Below the pieces are notes generated by a model. That model was not told the DNA's origin. It saw only the letters and a program-made list of their open reading frames with translations, and did no database searches. A program made the position numbers and the translations under genes. Positions 34,769 to 43,909 of a DNA stretch of 64,000 nucleotides are shown here, in pieces. Origin of the DNA: Pseudomonadota bacterium. GTDB lineage: Bacteria > Pseudomonadota > Alphaproteobacteria > Sphingomonadales > Sphingomonadaceae. Every line of letters starts with the position of its first letter. Positions within the stretch are counted from its first letter, which is position 1. The stretch spans positions 1-64,000 of the forward strand of contig JAEZIO010000025.1 in the NCBI GenBank assembly GCA_023436615.1, given 5' to 3'.

Positions 34769-35362
34769 TTACTGCGGCCGCGGGGCCGTCCCGCCCTTGG
34801 GCGGGGCGAGCACGGCATCGACATGATGGACGACGCCGTTCGAATGCTTTTCGTCGGCCTGAGTGATCGTCGCCTTGGCGCCGGCCTCATCGCTGAGCAC
34901 GATCTTGCCGCCGTCCTTGGTCGCGGTGAGCGTGTCGCCGCCCATCGTCGCAAGCACGGCCTTGCCCTTCGAATTGTCGATCGCCTTCGAAATATCGTCC
35001 GCGAGCACCACGCCAGGAAGGATATGGTAGGTGAGGATGCGCGTGATCTCGGCGCGGTTCTGCGGGTTCGCGGTGTCGTTGAGAACGTTGCCCTGGAGCT
35101 TGCCGAAGGCGTCATCCGACGGAACGAGCACGGTGTAGGGCCCGGCGCCGGCTAGGGTCGCGTCCAGCCCGACCGCCTTTGCCGCCTGGAAGAACTTGCC
35201 GTTCTGGTCGAGCGATGCGCCGATCGTCTGCCCGCCCGCGGCGTCCTTGGCCTCGTCGGTCTGGACGGGCGCCGTGCCGTTGGCGTCGTTGCGGTCTGAC
35301 TTGCCGCAGCCCGTGATTGCGAGGGCGGCGAACAGGCAAAGCGGAAGCGACGGCTTGAGCAT
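34769..35362 (-). CDS. Fasciclin-domain lipoprotein
   Basis: A 197-residue exported protein with a lipobox (ALAITGC, Cys at about 19), then an Asp/Asn/Thr-rich linker and one FAS1 domain with the H1 and H2-like segments LVPSDDAFGKL and GVVHHVDAVLAPP. FAS1 domains mediate adhesion or matrix contact. ATG 35362 is preferred over 35377 because GAGGA lies upstream and it starts the signal peptide directly. It follows the terminator of the repeat-rich protein gene and is transcribed separately. Confidence 0.88.
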   Translation of the reverse strand: MLKPSLPLCLFAALAITGCGKSDRNDANGTAPVQTDEAKDAAGGQTIGASLDQNGKFFQAAKAVGLDATLAGAGPYTVLVPSDDAFGKLQGNVLNDTANPQNRAEITRILTYHILPGVVLADDISKAIDNSKGKAVLATMGGDTLTATKDGGKIVLSDEAGAKATITQADEKHSNGVVHHVDAVLAPPKGGTAPRPQ

Positions 35363-35380
35363 GCGAAGAGTCCTCATGTG

Positions 35381-35415
35381 AAAAACAATACGGCCCCGCA
35401 ACGCTTGCGGGGCCG
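35381..35415 (-). terminator. Rho-independent terminator
   Basis: A perfect 10-bp stem (35391-35400 with 35406-35415, loop ACGCT) is followed on the minus strand by TATTGTTTTT. It ends the gene at 35437-36771 and isolates the fasciclin gene. Confidence 0.85.
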
Positions 35416-35436
35416 ATTGCGATCCATCGCTACGGA

Positions 35437-36771
35437 TCAGGTCAGGATTGACGCGACAAGCGCGGTCACGAGCTGCGTCGTCGGGTCCACCCGGTAGATG
35501 TTCCCGTTGGCGTAGCGGTACCACGCGTCGGACGTGTCGTAATATTGCGAACGATAGTCGTACGGCACGTTGTACGCGCTGTAGCCCATCGGCAGCGCCT
35601 GGCCGATATTGAGGCCCGGGGCGAGCAGCGCCGCAACGCCCGTGATCAGGCTCGTCGTCGGGTCGACCTGGTAGATCGCGCCCGGCGCGTAGCGGTAATA
35701 AGCGTCCGACGTATCGTAATAGAGCGGCCGGTACTCATAAGGCACATTGTAGGCCGAATAGGTCGCCGGAAGCATCTGGCCGTAGCCGTAGCCGTAGCCG
35801 AGCATCGGATCGACGTCCTGGATCAGGCCGGTGAACGGATCGACCTGGTACATGTAGCCGTCCGCATAGCGGTACGAGCTGTACGGCGTGTCCGGATAGA
35901 AGGGCTGGAACGCCGTCGGCATGCCGAAGCCCGAATAAGCGGTCGGGAACGGCTGGCCGACTCCATAGCCGAGGCCGAACAGCGGCAGCAGCGAATTGAC
36001 GAGCTGCGACTGGCGGTCGACGCGATAGAGATAGCCGTCGCCGTAGCGATAATAATAATCGTCGGTGTCCGGATAGATGCTCCGCAGGCGAACCGGCAGC
36101 TCGCTCAGCGCGGCGGCCCGCGCGAGGCTGTCGACGCGCTGGCCGACGAACTTGCGCGCCTGGCCCGGAGGCATGCAGGCGACGGGCTTCTTGGCGAGGC
36201 CCGGCGGGCAGCCGCCAACGCCGAAGCCGAGCGCATTCGCCGCGATCACGTCGTCGCGATCGAAATCGCGGTCGCGGAAAGCGTTGCGGTTCTCCGCGAT
36301 TCGCTCGAGACGGTCGGAGCGGCGCTCCGACAGGCGTTCGATCTGCTTCTCGCGACGCTCCCGCGCCTTCTCGGCGAACTTCTCCTGGCGCTCGAATGCC
36401 TTTTCGCGAGCCTTCGAACGCTGCTCGGCGAATTTCTCCAGCCGCTCGTTGCGGCGCTCGAACGCCTTCTCGCGGCCCTTCGACCGCTGCTCGGCCATCT
36501 TTTCGATCTGCTTGTTGCGGCGTTCGAACGCCTTGTCGCGGCCATTGCCGCGCTGCTCAACAAAATCCCTGCGCGCTTCTCCGCCGCGGTCGAAGGCCTT
36601 GCCGCCGCCATTGCCGCGTTCGAAAGCCTTTCCGCCGCCGCGCTCGTGCTGCGCGGCCCCGTGGCCGTTGCCGCCACCGTTGCCGTTGCCGTTGCCGTTG
36701 CCGGGCTTGGAAAGCGCCGGCGCCGTGATTGCCAGCGCGGCGACGCCTGCGGCCAGCATAAACCTAGTCAT
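35437..36771 (-). CDS. Exported repeat protein: charged Arg/Glu/Lys region plus tyrosine-rich 60-residue repeats
   Basis: A 444-residue protein I cannot assign. After a signal peptide (AAGVAALAITAPALS) come a Gly/Asn run (GNGNGNG), a long charged tract of the KAFERRN / EKFAEQRSKAREK type (about 35-175), two-cysteine GGCPPGLAKKPVACMPPGQARK, and then four tandem repeats of about 60 residues. Each repeat carries YRYadGyiYqVDP...LI and a glycine-rich Q-LP-YSaYnVPY...YYDTsDA; the last repeat is partial. An extracellular or periplasmic structural role is possible. ATG 36771; a terminator follows. Confidence 0.8.
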   Translation of the reverse strand: MTRFMLAAGVAALAITAPALSKPGNGNGNGNGGGNGHGAAQHERGGGKAFERGNGGGKAFDRGGEARRDFVEQRGNGRDKAFERRNKQIEKMAEQRSKGREKAFERRNERLEKFAEQRSKAREKAFERQEKFAEKARERREKQIERLSERRSDRLERIAENRNAFRDRDFDRDDVIAANALGFGVGGCPPGLAKKPVACMPPGQARKFVGQRVDSLARAAALSELPVRLRSIYPDTDDYYYRYGDGYLYRVDRQSQLVNSLLPLFGLGYGVGQPFPTAYSGFGMPTAFQPFYPDTPYSSYRYADGYMYQVDPFTGLIQDVDPMLGYGYGYGQMLPATYSAYNVPYEYRPLYYDTSDAYYRYAPGAIYQVDPTTSLITGVAALLAPGLNIGQALPMGYSAYNVPYDYRSQYYDTSDAWYRYANGNIYRVDPTTQLVTALVASILT

Positions 36772-36884
36772 GACGATACTCCCAGTTCGTTTCGGGGGAA
36801 CCAACGAAGCGGCCCAATGCCGCGTTCCGAGAGCGCAGCGCGCTTCACCGGCTATCGCCGACAATCTATCGCACTAGAATGAAT

Positions 36885-36898
36885 GGCGGATTTCCGCC
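36885..36898 (-). terminator. Possible weak terminator after the MFS gene
   Basis: GGCGGA and TCCGCC (36885-36890, 36893-36898) form a short stem followed on the minus strand by ATTCATTCT. Stem and T-run are both short. Confidence 0.35.
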
Positions 36899-36902
36899 GC
36901 GT

Positions 36903-37976
36903 TCAGGCTGAGGCCGAGTCCTCGACCCAGTCTTGGCGCAGGCGTTTGACCGCAAGGAACATCAGCGCTGCCGCCAAAAGGTAGAAGCCAACGACAGTAA
37001 CGGCGGCATAGCGCAGCGCCTCGGTTCCGAAGGTTCCCTTGAACAGTTCCGACAAGGCGCCGATCAGGGTCGGGCCGACGCCAAGGCCGATGAGATTGTT
37101 GATCAGCAGGAAGCTCGCGGATGCGGTGGAACGCATCGGCTGCGGGACGAGATGCTGGATCGCGGTCGTCACGGGGCCGAGCCACAGGATGTTGAGCGCG
37201 TTCGGGAGCAGCAACAGCACCCATGCAAGCGGCAGGTTCGGCGCAAGCAGCCCGGCGACGAACATCGGCGCCGTGACGAGCCACGCGACCGCCGGCAGCT
37301 TCGCGTACCAGGACCGTTCGGTCTGGCCGAGCCGGTCGGCAAGCCAGCCGCCGGCGAAAACGCCCGCAGTCCCGCCGATGAGGAAAATCGAGGCGAGGAA
37401 CTGACCGCGGCCAATAAGGTCGAGCCCGAAGCTCCGTTCCAGAACGGACGGGGTCCACAGCGCGAGGCCATAGCCGGCGAGGGAGCTGCAAGAGGCAGCC
37501 GACGCCATCAGCCAGAAGGTCGGCTTCGACGCGACCATCGAGAAAGTCTGCATCAGCTGGCCGGTCGCCAGCGGCTGCCTCGAGCGCGGCAGGTCTCGCA
37601 CGAACAGGAGCATGACGGGCGCCAGGAGAATGCCTGCAACGCCCATTGCGAGGAAGGCGGCCCGCCAGTTCACCCACGCGGCGAGATACGCGCCGATCAG
37701 CGTGCCGGCCGCAAGGCCGAGCGGGATCCCGAGGGAAAAGATCGCAAGCGCCCGCGCCCGGCGCTCAGGCGGGAAATAATCGGCGATGAGCGCATAGGAC
37801 GGCGCGACTCCGCCGGCTTCGCCGACGCCCACGCCCAGCCGGTAGAGAAACAGCTGCCCGAAGCTGGTCGCGGTTCCACACAGCGCCGTGAACGCGCTCC
37901 ACACCGCAAGCGAGCCGGCGATGACGCGGCTCCGGCTCGTCCGGTCGGCGAGCATCGCCAGCGGGATTCCGAGCAC
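36903..37976 (-). CDS. Major facilitator superfamily transporter (spinster-like); 5' end uncertain
   Basis: The 357 residues from GTG 37976 cover TM2-TM12 of an MFS permease (motif A-like LADRTSRSR, GVGEAGGVAPSYALIADYF). The same frame stays open upstream and encodes the missing first helix, with YIFNFLDRQILGILAGPI, typical of spinster-type MFS proteins. No ATG, GTG or TTG exists in that extension; the ATG at 38137 with AGGAGG upstream is in another frame. Either a non-standard start or a one-base frameshift is likely. It follows the TonB receptor gene, suggesting joint uptake of one substrate. Confidence 0.8.
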   Translation of the reverse strand: MLGIPLAMLADRTSRSRVIAGSLAVWSAFTALCGTATSFGQLFLYRLGVGVGEAGGVAPSYALIADYFPPERRARALAIFSLGIPLGLAAGTLIGAYLAAWVNWRAAFLAMGVAGILLAPVMLLFVRDLPRSRQPLATGQLMQTFSMVASKPTFWLMASAASCSSLAGYGLALWTPSVLERSFGLDLIGRGQFLASIFLIGGTAGVFAGGWLADRLGQTERSWYAKLPAVAWLVTAPMFVAGLLAPNLPLAWVLLLLPNALNILWLGPVTTAIQHLVPQPMRSTASASFLLINNLIGLGVGPTLIGALSELFKGTFGTEALRYAAVTVVGFYLLAAALMFLAVKRLRQDWVEDSASA

Positions 37977-38170
37977 CGAGTAGAGGATGGCGAAAGCGAG
38001 GCCGCCGATGGCGCCGAATTCGGCGTCGGTCAGCTTCAGGTCGGCGATGATCGGGCCGGCCAGGATCCCGAGGATCTGGCGATCGAGGAAGTTGAAGATG
38101 TAGGCAAGCAGGAGCAGCGACAGGAGGACGCGGGCATGGGACCCGCGCCCTCCTGAAGCCGAGACGCTGC

Positions 38171-40606
38171 TCAGAAGTTCAGCCCAAGCGACAGGAAGAC
38201 CTGCCGCGGGTTGCCGTAGAAGGCCGTCAGAACGCCTTCGGTGCCGAGCGAGGAACTGATCCCCGGCTGCCCGTTCGCAAGGACGAACGCGCCCGTCAGC
38301 GGGTTCTGCCGAAGGAAGTTGTACCCGGACGTGATGTACTTCTTGTCGGTCAAGTTCTTCCCGTGGAGGCCGATCTCATAGCGGCCGCCAGCCGACCGCC
38401 ACACCAGGTTCGCATCGAGCAAAGCAAAGCCCTTCTGGTCGACGCCGGGGATCGCAAGCTCGAACTGCTGACTCTTGCTACGATAGGATAGCGTCGTGTT
38501 CGCGTCGAGCCGTCCGCCCCACGCCGGCGTGTTGTAATCGAGCGACCCGCTGGCGGTCCATTTGGGCGTGTTCTGGATCTTCCGGAAATCGGCGACGTCG
38601 ACCGGGCCCGTTCCCGGGATGTTGGTGATGAACTCGCGGTACTTCGCGTCGAGATAGCCGAGCGTGCCCGCGAAAATCAGCCGGTCGCCCGCGGCCGCCA
38701 TGTCCTCGGCGATTCGAAGGTTCGATTCGATCTCGAGGCCGCGGAACCGTGCCTTGCCGGCGTTCGTGGTGACACCGGCGAACGTCGGAACACCGTTGAC
38801 CACCGCCCCGACCGAGCCGGGGACCTGCACGTCCTTGTAGTCGGCGTTGAAGACGGCCGTCGCCAGCTGCAGCCGGCCCAGCGAAGCTTTCCAGCCGAAC
38901 TCAAGGCTGTCGACCTTCTCGGGATCGAAGGCCATGAAATCGTAGATTTCTTCAGGATCGCGGATGCCGTTCCCGTTGATGTCGGGGCTGGCGCTGGTGA
39001 GGCCGCGCGGATCGAATCCGCCGCCTTTGAACCCGCGCGCGTAGCTCAGGTAGAGGTTGTGGTTGCGGTTCGGCTTGAAGCTGACCGATGCGCGCGGCGT
39101 GAACGCGGTGTCCTTGCGCTTGCCGTTGAAGTTCGACGTCGCGGCGCCGAATTGAACGCCCGTCGCATCGAAGGGCGGGGATCCGCCAAGCTCGGGCGAG
39201 CCGCCGAGCAGCGTGTTGGCGCGGAAGACCGTCGCGTGGCGCTTGTCGTTCGTATAACGCGCGCCCAGCGACACGCTCCACTGCGGGGTAATGTCGTAGG
39301 TGAAATCGCCGAAGACTGCCCAAGTCTTGGTGTCGACATCGCCGCGGGTAACCGCGGTCAGCCCTGACCAGGGTCCAAAGAGGGGCGGCCCCGCCGGGAT
39401 CGCGGCGCCGGTCGTGTAGAGCCGGACGTCGAATACATTGAATGCGTTGGCGTCGAGGTAATAGATACCGACCACACCGGCGAGCGGGCCGCGGTCGACC
39501 ACAGCCTGGAATTCCTGGCTGAATTGCCTGTTCTTGTAGATGGCCGGAACGTCGACATCGACCGCCGGGAGCGCGTCAAAGTCGATCGGCGTGTCGCTGC
39601 GATCCTTGCGGTAGGCGGTGATCGAGCGGAACTTGAGCCAGTCGTTCGCGCCGACTTCGCCGTGAAGCGCGACTCCGCCGCCCTTCACCTTCTGCTTCGG
39701 GTCGACGAGGCCGCCGCGCGTGTCGAAGACGTCGTCGAGCACCGGCGCCCCGCTGACGAGGCCGGGAATCAGCCTGTGACCGCCGCGCGGATTGCTGTTG
39801 TCCCAGGTGTAGTCGCCGGAGAGGCGGAACCAGGTGTCGGGCGAGAGATCCAGTTCCAGGGTGCCGCGGGTCGCCCAGATATCCTTGTTGTAGTTTTCCT
39901 GGCCCGTCGTGAGATTCTTGCCGAAGCCGCCGCGGCTCAACCGTGCGACCGACGCGCCGGCCTTGAGCGCTCCTGCGATGGGCGTCGACCCGCTGACGAT
40001 GAGGTCCGCCTGCTCGTAAGTGCCCAGGTTCGCGCGAATCCGCAGCTCCGGATCGTCCGACAGCCTGCGCGTCACATATTTGATCGCCCCGCCGATCGTG
40101 TTGCGGCCGTAGAGCGTGCCCTGCGGGCCGCGCAGGACCTCGATCCGCTCGACGTCATAGACGTCCAGCACAGCCGCCTGCGGGCGGTTCAAATAAACGT
40201 CGTCGAGATAGATCCCGACACCCTGCTCGAAGCCCGCGACCGGGTCCTGCTGCCCGACGCCCCGGATGAAAGCGGTCAGCGTGGTGTTGGTGCCGCGCGA
40301 TGTCTCGAATGTAACGTTGGGGGTAGTGTCGCCAATGTCGGTGATGTCGATCGCGCCCTGGCGGGCGAGTTGCTCGCCCGAATAGGCCGTCACGGCGATG
40401 GGAACCTCGAGCAGGAGCTCGTTGCGGCGGCGTGCGGTGACGACGATGTCGCTGTCGCTAGCCTGCGCTGCCTCGGCCTGCGTTTCCTGGTTCGCAGGAA
40501 TTTCCGGATTCGTCGCGGGGTTCTCCTGCGCCAGGGCAGGAGCGGCATGGAATGCGACTGCTGCAACCGACGCGAGCAGTGCGATACGGGCGGAATTGGT
40601 GCGCAT
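38171..40606 (-). CDS. TonB-dependent outer-membrane receptor
   Basis: An 811-residue receptor: signal peptide (AFHAAPALAQ), plug domain beginning EIVVTARRR-like (DIVVTARRRNELLLEVPIAV), GVGQQDPVAGFEQGVGIYLDDVY, EVLRGPQGTLYGRNTIGGAI, then a 22-strand barrel ending QVFLSLGLNF with the terminal Phe expected for BAM recognition. ATG 40606 is chosen to begin the signal peptide. The substrate is unknown; the divergent TetR regulator and following MFS gene point to an aromatic or terpenoid-like nutrient rather than iron, which is inference. Confidence 0.94.
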   Translation of the reverse strand: MRTNSARIALLASVAAVAFHAAPALAQENPATNPEIPANQETQAEAAQASDSDIVVTARRRNELLLEVPIAVTAYSGEQLARQGAIDITDIGDTTPNVTFETSRGTNTTLTAFIRGVGQQDPVAGFEQGVGIYLDDVYLNRPQAAVLDVYDVERIEVLRGPQGTLYGRNTIGGAIKYVTRRLSDDPELRIRANLGTYEQADLIVSGSTPIAGALKAGASVARLSRGGFGKNLTTGQENYNKDIWATRGTLELDLSPDTWFRLSGDYTWDNSNPRGGHRLIPGLVSGAPVLDDVFDTRGGLVDPKQKVKGGGVALHGEVGANDWLKFRSITAYRKDRSDTPIDFDALPAVDVDVPAIYKNRQFSQEFQAVVDRGPLAGVVGIYYLDANAFNVFDVRLYTTGAAIPAGPPLFGPWSGLTAVTRGDVDTKTWAVFGDFTYDITPQWSVSLGARYTNDKRHATVFRANTLLGGSPELGGSPPFDATGVQFGAATSNFNGKRKDTAFTPRASVSFKPNRNHNLYLSYARGFKGGGFDPRGLTSASPDINGNGIRDPEEIYDFMAFDPEKVDSLEFGWKASLGRLQLATAVFNADYKDVQVPGSVGAVVNGVPTFAGVTTNAGKARFRGLEIESNLRIAEDMAAAGDRLIFAGTLGYLDAKYREFITNIPGTGPVDVADFRKIQNTPKWTASGSLDYNTPAWGGRLDANTTLSYRSKSQQFELAIPGVDQKGFALLDANLVWRSAGGRYEIGLHGKNLTDKKYITSGYNFLRQNPLTGAFVLANGQPGISSSLGTEGVLTAFYGNPRQVFLSLGLNF

Positions 40607-40641
40607 TTCTTGAAGTCCCCCTCCAGGCGCAATCGAACGGA

Positions 40642-40669
40642 TTGCGTGAAATGATGATCGAGCTATACT
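40642..40669 (+). promoter_or_regulatory. Sigma-70-type promoter of the TetR gene
   Basis: TTGCGT (40642-40647), 16-base spacer, TATACT (40664-40669), in the 118-base divergent gap between the receptor and the regulator. Confidence 0.5.
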
Positions 40670-40724
40670 GAAAGGTGAACCGGCTTTCAACTTGCTAATC
40701 GCGCCGCCGGCTCGGGGGGTACGG

Positions 40725-41363
40725 ATGGATACGACGAGCGCAGGCGCCGGCGAAGCAAGCTTCGCGAGCGAGGGCAAGGCGCCGCGGACGGCAAGGGGCG
40801 AGCGCACGCTGCGCAAGATCCTCGACGCCGCGCTCGACGAGTTCGGTGAACGAGGCTTCTCCGAAGGCTCGATCGTCGGAATCACGCAGCGGGCCAACGT
40901 CGCGCTCGGCACCTTCTACACCTACTTCGACAGCAAGGAGGCGGTGTTCAAAGCCCTGGTCAGCGACATGTCCGCGCGCGTGCGCGACCACGTCGCACCC
41001 GTGCTGAAGGAAGCGCACGACACGCTGGACGGGGAAGGCCGTGCACTCGAATCCTACCTCGAGTTCGCGCGGTCCCACAAACATGTCTACCGGATCATCG
41101 ACGAAGCCGAGTTCGCCGACCCCGACGGATTCGCGAAGCACTACCGGACGACCGCCGCCCGCATCGCCGCGCGGCTCGACGACGGCAAAGCCAAGGGCGA
41201 GGTTGTCACGAGCGAATCGCGCCTGGCGAGCGAAGTGGAGGCCTGGGCGATCATGGGCATGAACGTTTTCCTCGGGCTTCGCTTCGCGGTCTGGGGCCGC
41301 GAGAGACCCAAGGATGTCGCGCGCCTGGCCAATCGGTTGATTCGGCGCGGCCTCGAGCGCTAG
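40725..41363 (+). CDS. TetR/AcrR family transcriptional regulator
   Basis: A 212-residue regulator. The HTH lies at about 25-70 (LRKILDAALDEFGERGFSEGSIVGITQRANVALGTFYTYFDSKEAVF), followed by a ligand-binding helical domain. It is divergent from the TonB receptor and probably controls it and the MFS gene. ATG 40725 has GGGGGG a few bases upstream; TTG 40692 is an alternative. Its stop overlaps the convergent PLP-enzyme gene by four bases. Confidence 0.93.
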   Translation: MDTTSAGAGEASFASEGKAPRTARGERTLRKILDAALDEFGERGFSEGSIVGITQRANVALGTFYTYFDSKEAVFKALVSDMSARVRDHVAPVLKEAHDTLDGEGRALESYLEFARSHKHVYRIIDEAEFADPDGFAKHYRTTAARIAARLDDGKAKGEVVTSESRLASEVEAWAIMGMNVFLGLRFAVWGRERPKDVARLANRLIRRGLER

Positions 41364-42523
41364 GCGGCGAGTTCCACGGCAAGACCGCGGAAGCGCTCGA
41401 CGTCCGCCTCGTCATGATAGAGGCCGAGGCCGACCCTAAGCACATCGCCACGAACATCGACGACGCAACCGCGGCTCGCCAGATCGGCGCACCACCGCTG
41501 CGCCTGGGGCGAGCGGAACGCGAGGAATCGCGCATGGGAGGCGCCGTCGAGCGGGTTGAGCAGCTCGGCCGCGCCTAGCGCCGTTTCGCCAAGCTGGATC
41601 AGCAGGCGCTGCAGGCTCGCGACGTGCGCCGATATGCGAGCGGTCGTCAACCCGTTGTCCGACAGCATCCGCCGCACGGCGTTGAAACGGTACAGCCCGG
41701 AGGGATCGAACGTGGCTCCAATGAAGCGCATCGCGTCCTTGCGATATCCAACGGAGCCCGGCGGGAGCGTCAGGTCCTCGAACTCGGCATACCACCCCGT
41801 GATCGGGGGCCTCGCCCCGAACCCATCAGGTGCGTGCATGAAGGCGCAGCCTTCGCCCGCCATCGCATATTTGTAGCCGCCGCCCAGGTAAAAAGCGGAG
41901 CGAGCGGCCTCCCGGCCGAACGGCGCCTCGATCGCCATGAAGGCGTGATAGCCGTCGATCACCACCCACGGGCCGTCCGACCGCGCCAGGGCAGACAGAT
42001 CGGCGACTCGGTCGAACAGCCGTCCGCTCCCGAACAAGACCTGACTGACGAAAATGAGGTCGTGCCCGCCCGCTTTCGCGCGGTCCAGGAAGCGCTCCGG
42101 AAAGGTGTCGAAGGGTTCGCTGGCGATCCGCTCGACGGCGATGTCGCCATTTTCCTCCCATCGTGCGAACTGCCTGCGCGCGCTGTGAAACTCGCCGTCG
42201 CTGGTGAGGATTCGAAGCGGTCCGCCCGCCGGTCGGGGCGCCGCCGCCGCGAGCCGAACGAGAAGCTCGTGCGTGTTCGGCGCGAAGACCACCGAGTCGG
42301 GCATGCCGGTTCCAAGCTCGGCGGCGACGTGTCGCTGCGCTTCCGGCCACAGCTCGTCCATGATTCGATCCCACTTGCGGTCCGCGAGCCGAGCCGCGTC
42401 ATCCCAGCATTCGACCTGGCCGTCGAAGCTGGCGTCGGGCCAGAGGTGGTGGCTGTGCGCGGCCATGTGCAGCCGCTCCGGAGCAGCCGACAGGCTCTTC
42501 GAAAACAAGCGTTTGAAGGTCAA
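41360..42523 (-). CDS. Class V aminotransferase-fold PLP enzyme, kynureninase-like
   Basis: A 387-residue PLP-dependent enzyme of the aminotransferase V / kynureninase fold. The SHHLWPDA start, VVIDGYHAFMAIE (cofactor aspartate and histidine), and GGGYKYAMAGEG with the Schiff-base lysine are visible. It starts at TTG 42523, overlapping the kynA stop, so it is translated with tryptophan 2,3-dioxygenase; kynureninase activity is the likely role, but it lacks the typical YLDGNSLG start of KynU. Confidence 0.82.
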   Translation of the reverse strand: MTFKRLFSKSLSAAPERLHMAAHSHHLWPDASFDGQVECWDDAARLADRKWDRIMDELWPEAQRHVAAELGTGMPDSVVFAPNTHELLVRLAAAAPRPAGGPLRILTSDGEFHSARRQFARWEENGDIAVERIASEPFDTFPERFLDRAKAGGHDLIFVSQVLFGSGRLFDRVADLSALARSDGPWVVIDGYHAFMAIEAPFGREAARSAFYLGGGYKYAMAGEGCAFMHAPDGFGARPPITGWYAEFEDLTLPPGSVGYRKDAMRFIGATFDPSGLYRFNAVRRMLSDNGLTTARISAHVASLQRLLIQLGETALGAAELLNPLDGASHARFLAFRSPQAQRWCADLASRGCVVDVRGDVLRVGLGLYHDEADVERFRGLAVELAA

Positions 42524-43287
42524 AGATCGGTCCTGAGCGCCCACAGCTCCGGGAAGACGCGCTTGTCGAGCGTCGAGCGCAGGTACGGTGCTCCCGCCGA
42601 GCCGCCCGTGCCGCGCTTGTTGCCGATGATCCGTTCGACGGTCAGGACGTGCTTGTGACGCCAGCCCGCAAGCGCGTCGTCGATATCGAGCAGCTTCTCG
42701 GCGAGCTGGTAAAGGTCGAACCAGCGTTCGGAATCGCGATAGACCTCGAGCCACGCCTTCGCGACGGCTTCATCCGAGCGGTCGCCGAGGTCGAAGCCGG
42801 CCCGCTCGAGCGCCGAATGGGATGCCTCGCGAAGGCTCGGGGAAGCGAGCGCGTCGCGCAGGCGCGCATGCTCTTCCCCGTCTGCCGGATAGTGGTCGAG
42901 ATAGCGCTGGTCCTTGAGCCCCAAGCGATATTCGAGCTCGCGGAACTGTGCCGACTGGAAGCCTGACGAGGTGCCGAGAACATCGCGGAACGCGAGATAA
43001 TCCACTGGCGTCAGCGTCGAGAGCACTTCCCACGACAGCGTCATCACCGACTGGATTCGGCCGATTCGTGCCATCGCCTTGTACGCTTCGGCGAACTTGT
43101 CCTCGCCGACGAGCTCGATCGCAAAGCGCAGCTCGTGAAGCATCTGCTTGAGCCATAGCTCCTTGGTCTGGTGAATGACGATGAACAGCATCTCATCGTG
43201 CAGGCGGGACAGCGGCTGCTGCGCGCCGAGCAGCTGCTCGAGCTTGAGATAGTCGGCGTAGGTCATGCCGGCGGGCGTCGCGGTCAT
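42520..43287 (-). CDS. kynA: Tryptophan 2,3-dioxygenase
   Basis: A 255-residue haem dioxygenase that opens the indole ring of tryptophan to N-formylkynurenine. Conserved parts are TYADYLKLEQLL, the FIVIHQTKELWLKQ helix, SSGFQSAQFRELE (substrate-contact Arg), and GWRHKHVLTVERIIG with the haem-ligand histidine, plus GTGGSAGAPYL. ATG 43287 lies after bamE on the same strand. No kynB formamidase is nearby. Confidence 0.95.
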   Translation of the reverse strand: MTATPAGMTYADYLKLEQLLGAQQPLSRLHDEMLFIVIHQTKELWLKQMLHELRFAIELVGEDKFAEAYKAMARIGRIQSVMTLSWEVLSTLTPVDYLAFRDVLGTSSGFQSAQFRELEYRLGLKDQRYLDHYPADGEEHARLRDALASPSLREASHSALERAGFDLGDRSDEAVAKAWLEVYRDSERWFDLYQLAEKLLDIDDALAGWRHKHVLTVERIIGNKRGTGGSAGAPYLRSTLDKRVFPELWALRTDL

Positions 43288-43309
43288 GCGCCCGTCGTTA
43301 AGGCAAACA

Positions 43310-43329
43310 GGGCGCCCGCAAAAGCGGGC
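43310..43329 (-). terminator. Terminator after bamE
   Basis: GCCCGC-AAAA-GCGGGC (43314-43329) forms a perfect 6-bp stem; on the minus strand it is followed by GCCCTGTTTGCCTT. It separates bamE from kynA. Confidence 0.5.
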
Positions 43330-43339
43330 CGCGAATCGC

Positions 43340-43807
43340 TTATGGTCCCGGGGGCGGGGTGTTGCCGCCGGCGCCCGAGCCGACCGTGCCGATATTGCCG
43401 AAGATGTCCTCGAAGATGCTGCGGCGGCGGCCGAGCGTCGGCGTCTTGTCGTTGACCGGGTTGATGCTGGCAATCAGCTCCTTGCCCGTGCGCTCGACGG
43501 CGGTGACGTTGCCGGCCTTGTCGAAGCGGACGTGGAGCACCGTCTGGTCGAGCACCTTGGGGTTGCGGAAGGCGAACGTCTTGGTGTCGCGGGAGACGTA
43601 ATACCAGTCGTTGTCGTTGAACTGGCTGGTGAACGTCGGCCGCCCCAGGGTCTGCTCCACCGATTGCTTGTTGTCGACGCCGACCTGGACCGAGGAAACC
43701 AGCTCCGTATCGATGACGGTTCCGCGATGATCGCGCGTACCGACGCAGCCCGCCACAAGGGTCGCGCCCGCAACCATAATCGCGATTTTCGCCATCGCAG
43801 CTTTCAT
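43340..43807 (-). CDS. bamE: Outer membrane protein assembly factor BamE
   Basis: A 155-residue lipoprotein of the BAM complex. The lipobox LVAGC is at about residue 21, followed by the SmpA/OmlA core (VGVDNKQSVEQTLGRPTF, DWYYVSRDTKTFAF) and a proline/glycine-rich tail. It supports folding of outer-membrane barrels such as the receptor encoded nearby. Divergent from the bc1-chaperone gene. Confidence 0.92.
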   Translation of the reverse strand: MKAAMAKIAIMVAGATLVAGCVGTRDHRGTVIDTELVSSVQVGVDNKQSVEQTLGRPTFTSQFNDNDWYYVSRDTKTFAFRNPKVLDQTVLHVRFDKAGNVTAVERTGKELIASINPVNDKTPTLGRRRSIFEDIFGNIGTVGSGAGGNTPPPGP

Positions 43808-43909
43808 GCCCTATCGTCTCCCGGAACTCGCCTCTTGCGGCGTGGTGGCAAACGCCAATATCCGCGCGGGCCTCAAGGGCGCAACCCTGCGCCGTCATAT
43901 GCGGGACTT

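Noticed and set aside
38135..38137. ATG with good ribosome binding site as MFS start
   Set aside because: Out of frame with the MFS coding sequence; used only as a sign of possible frameshift.
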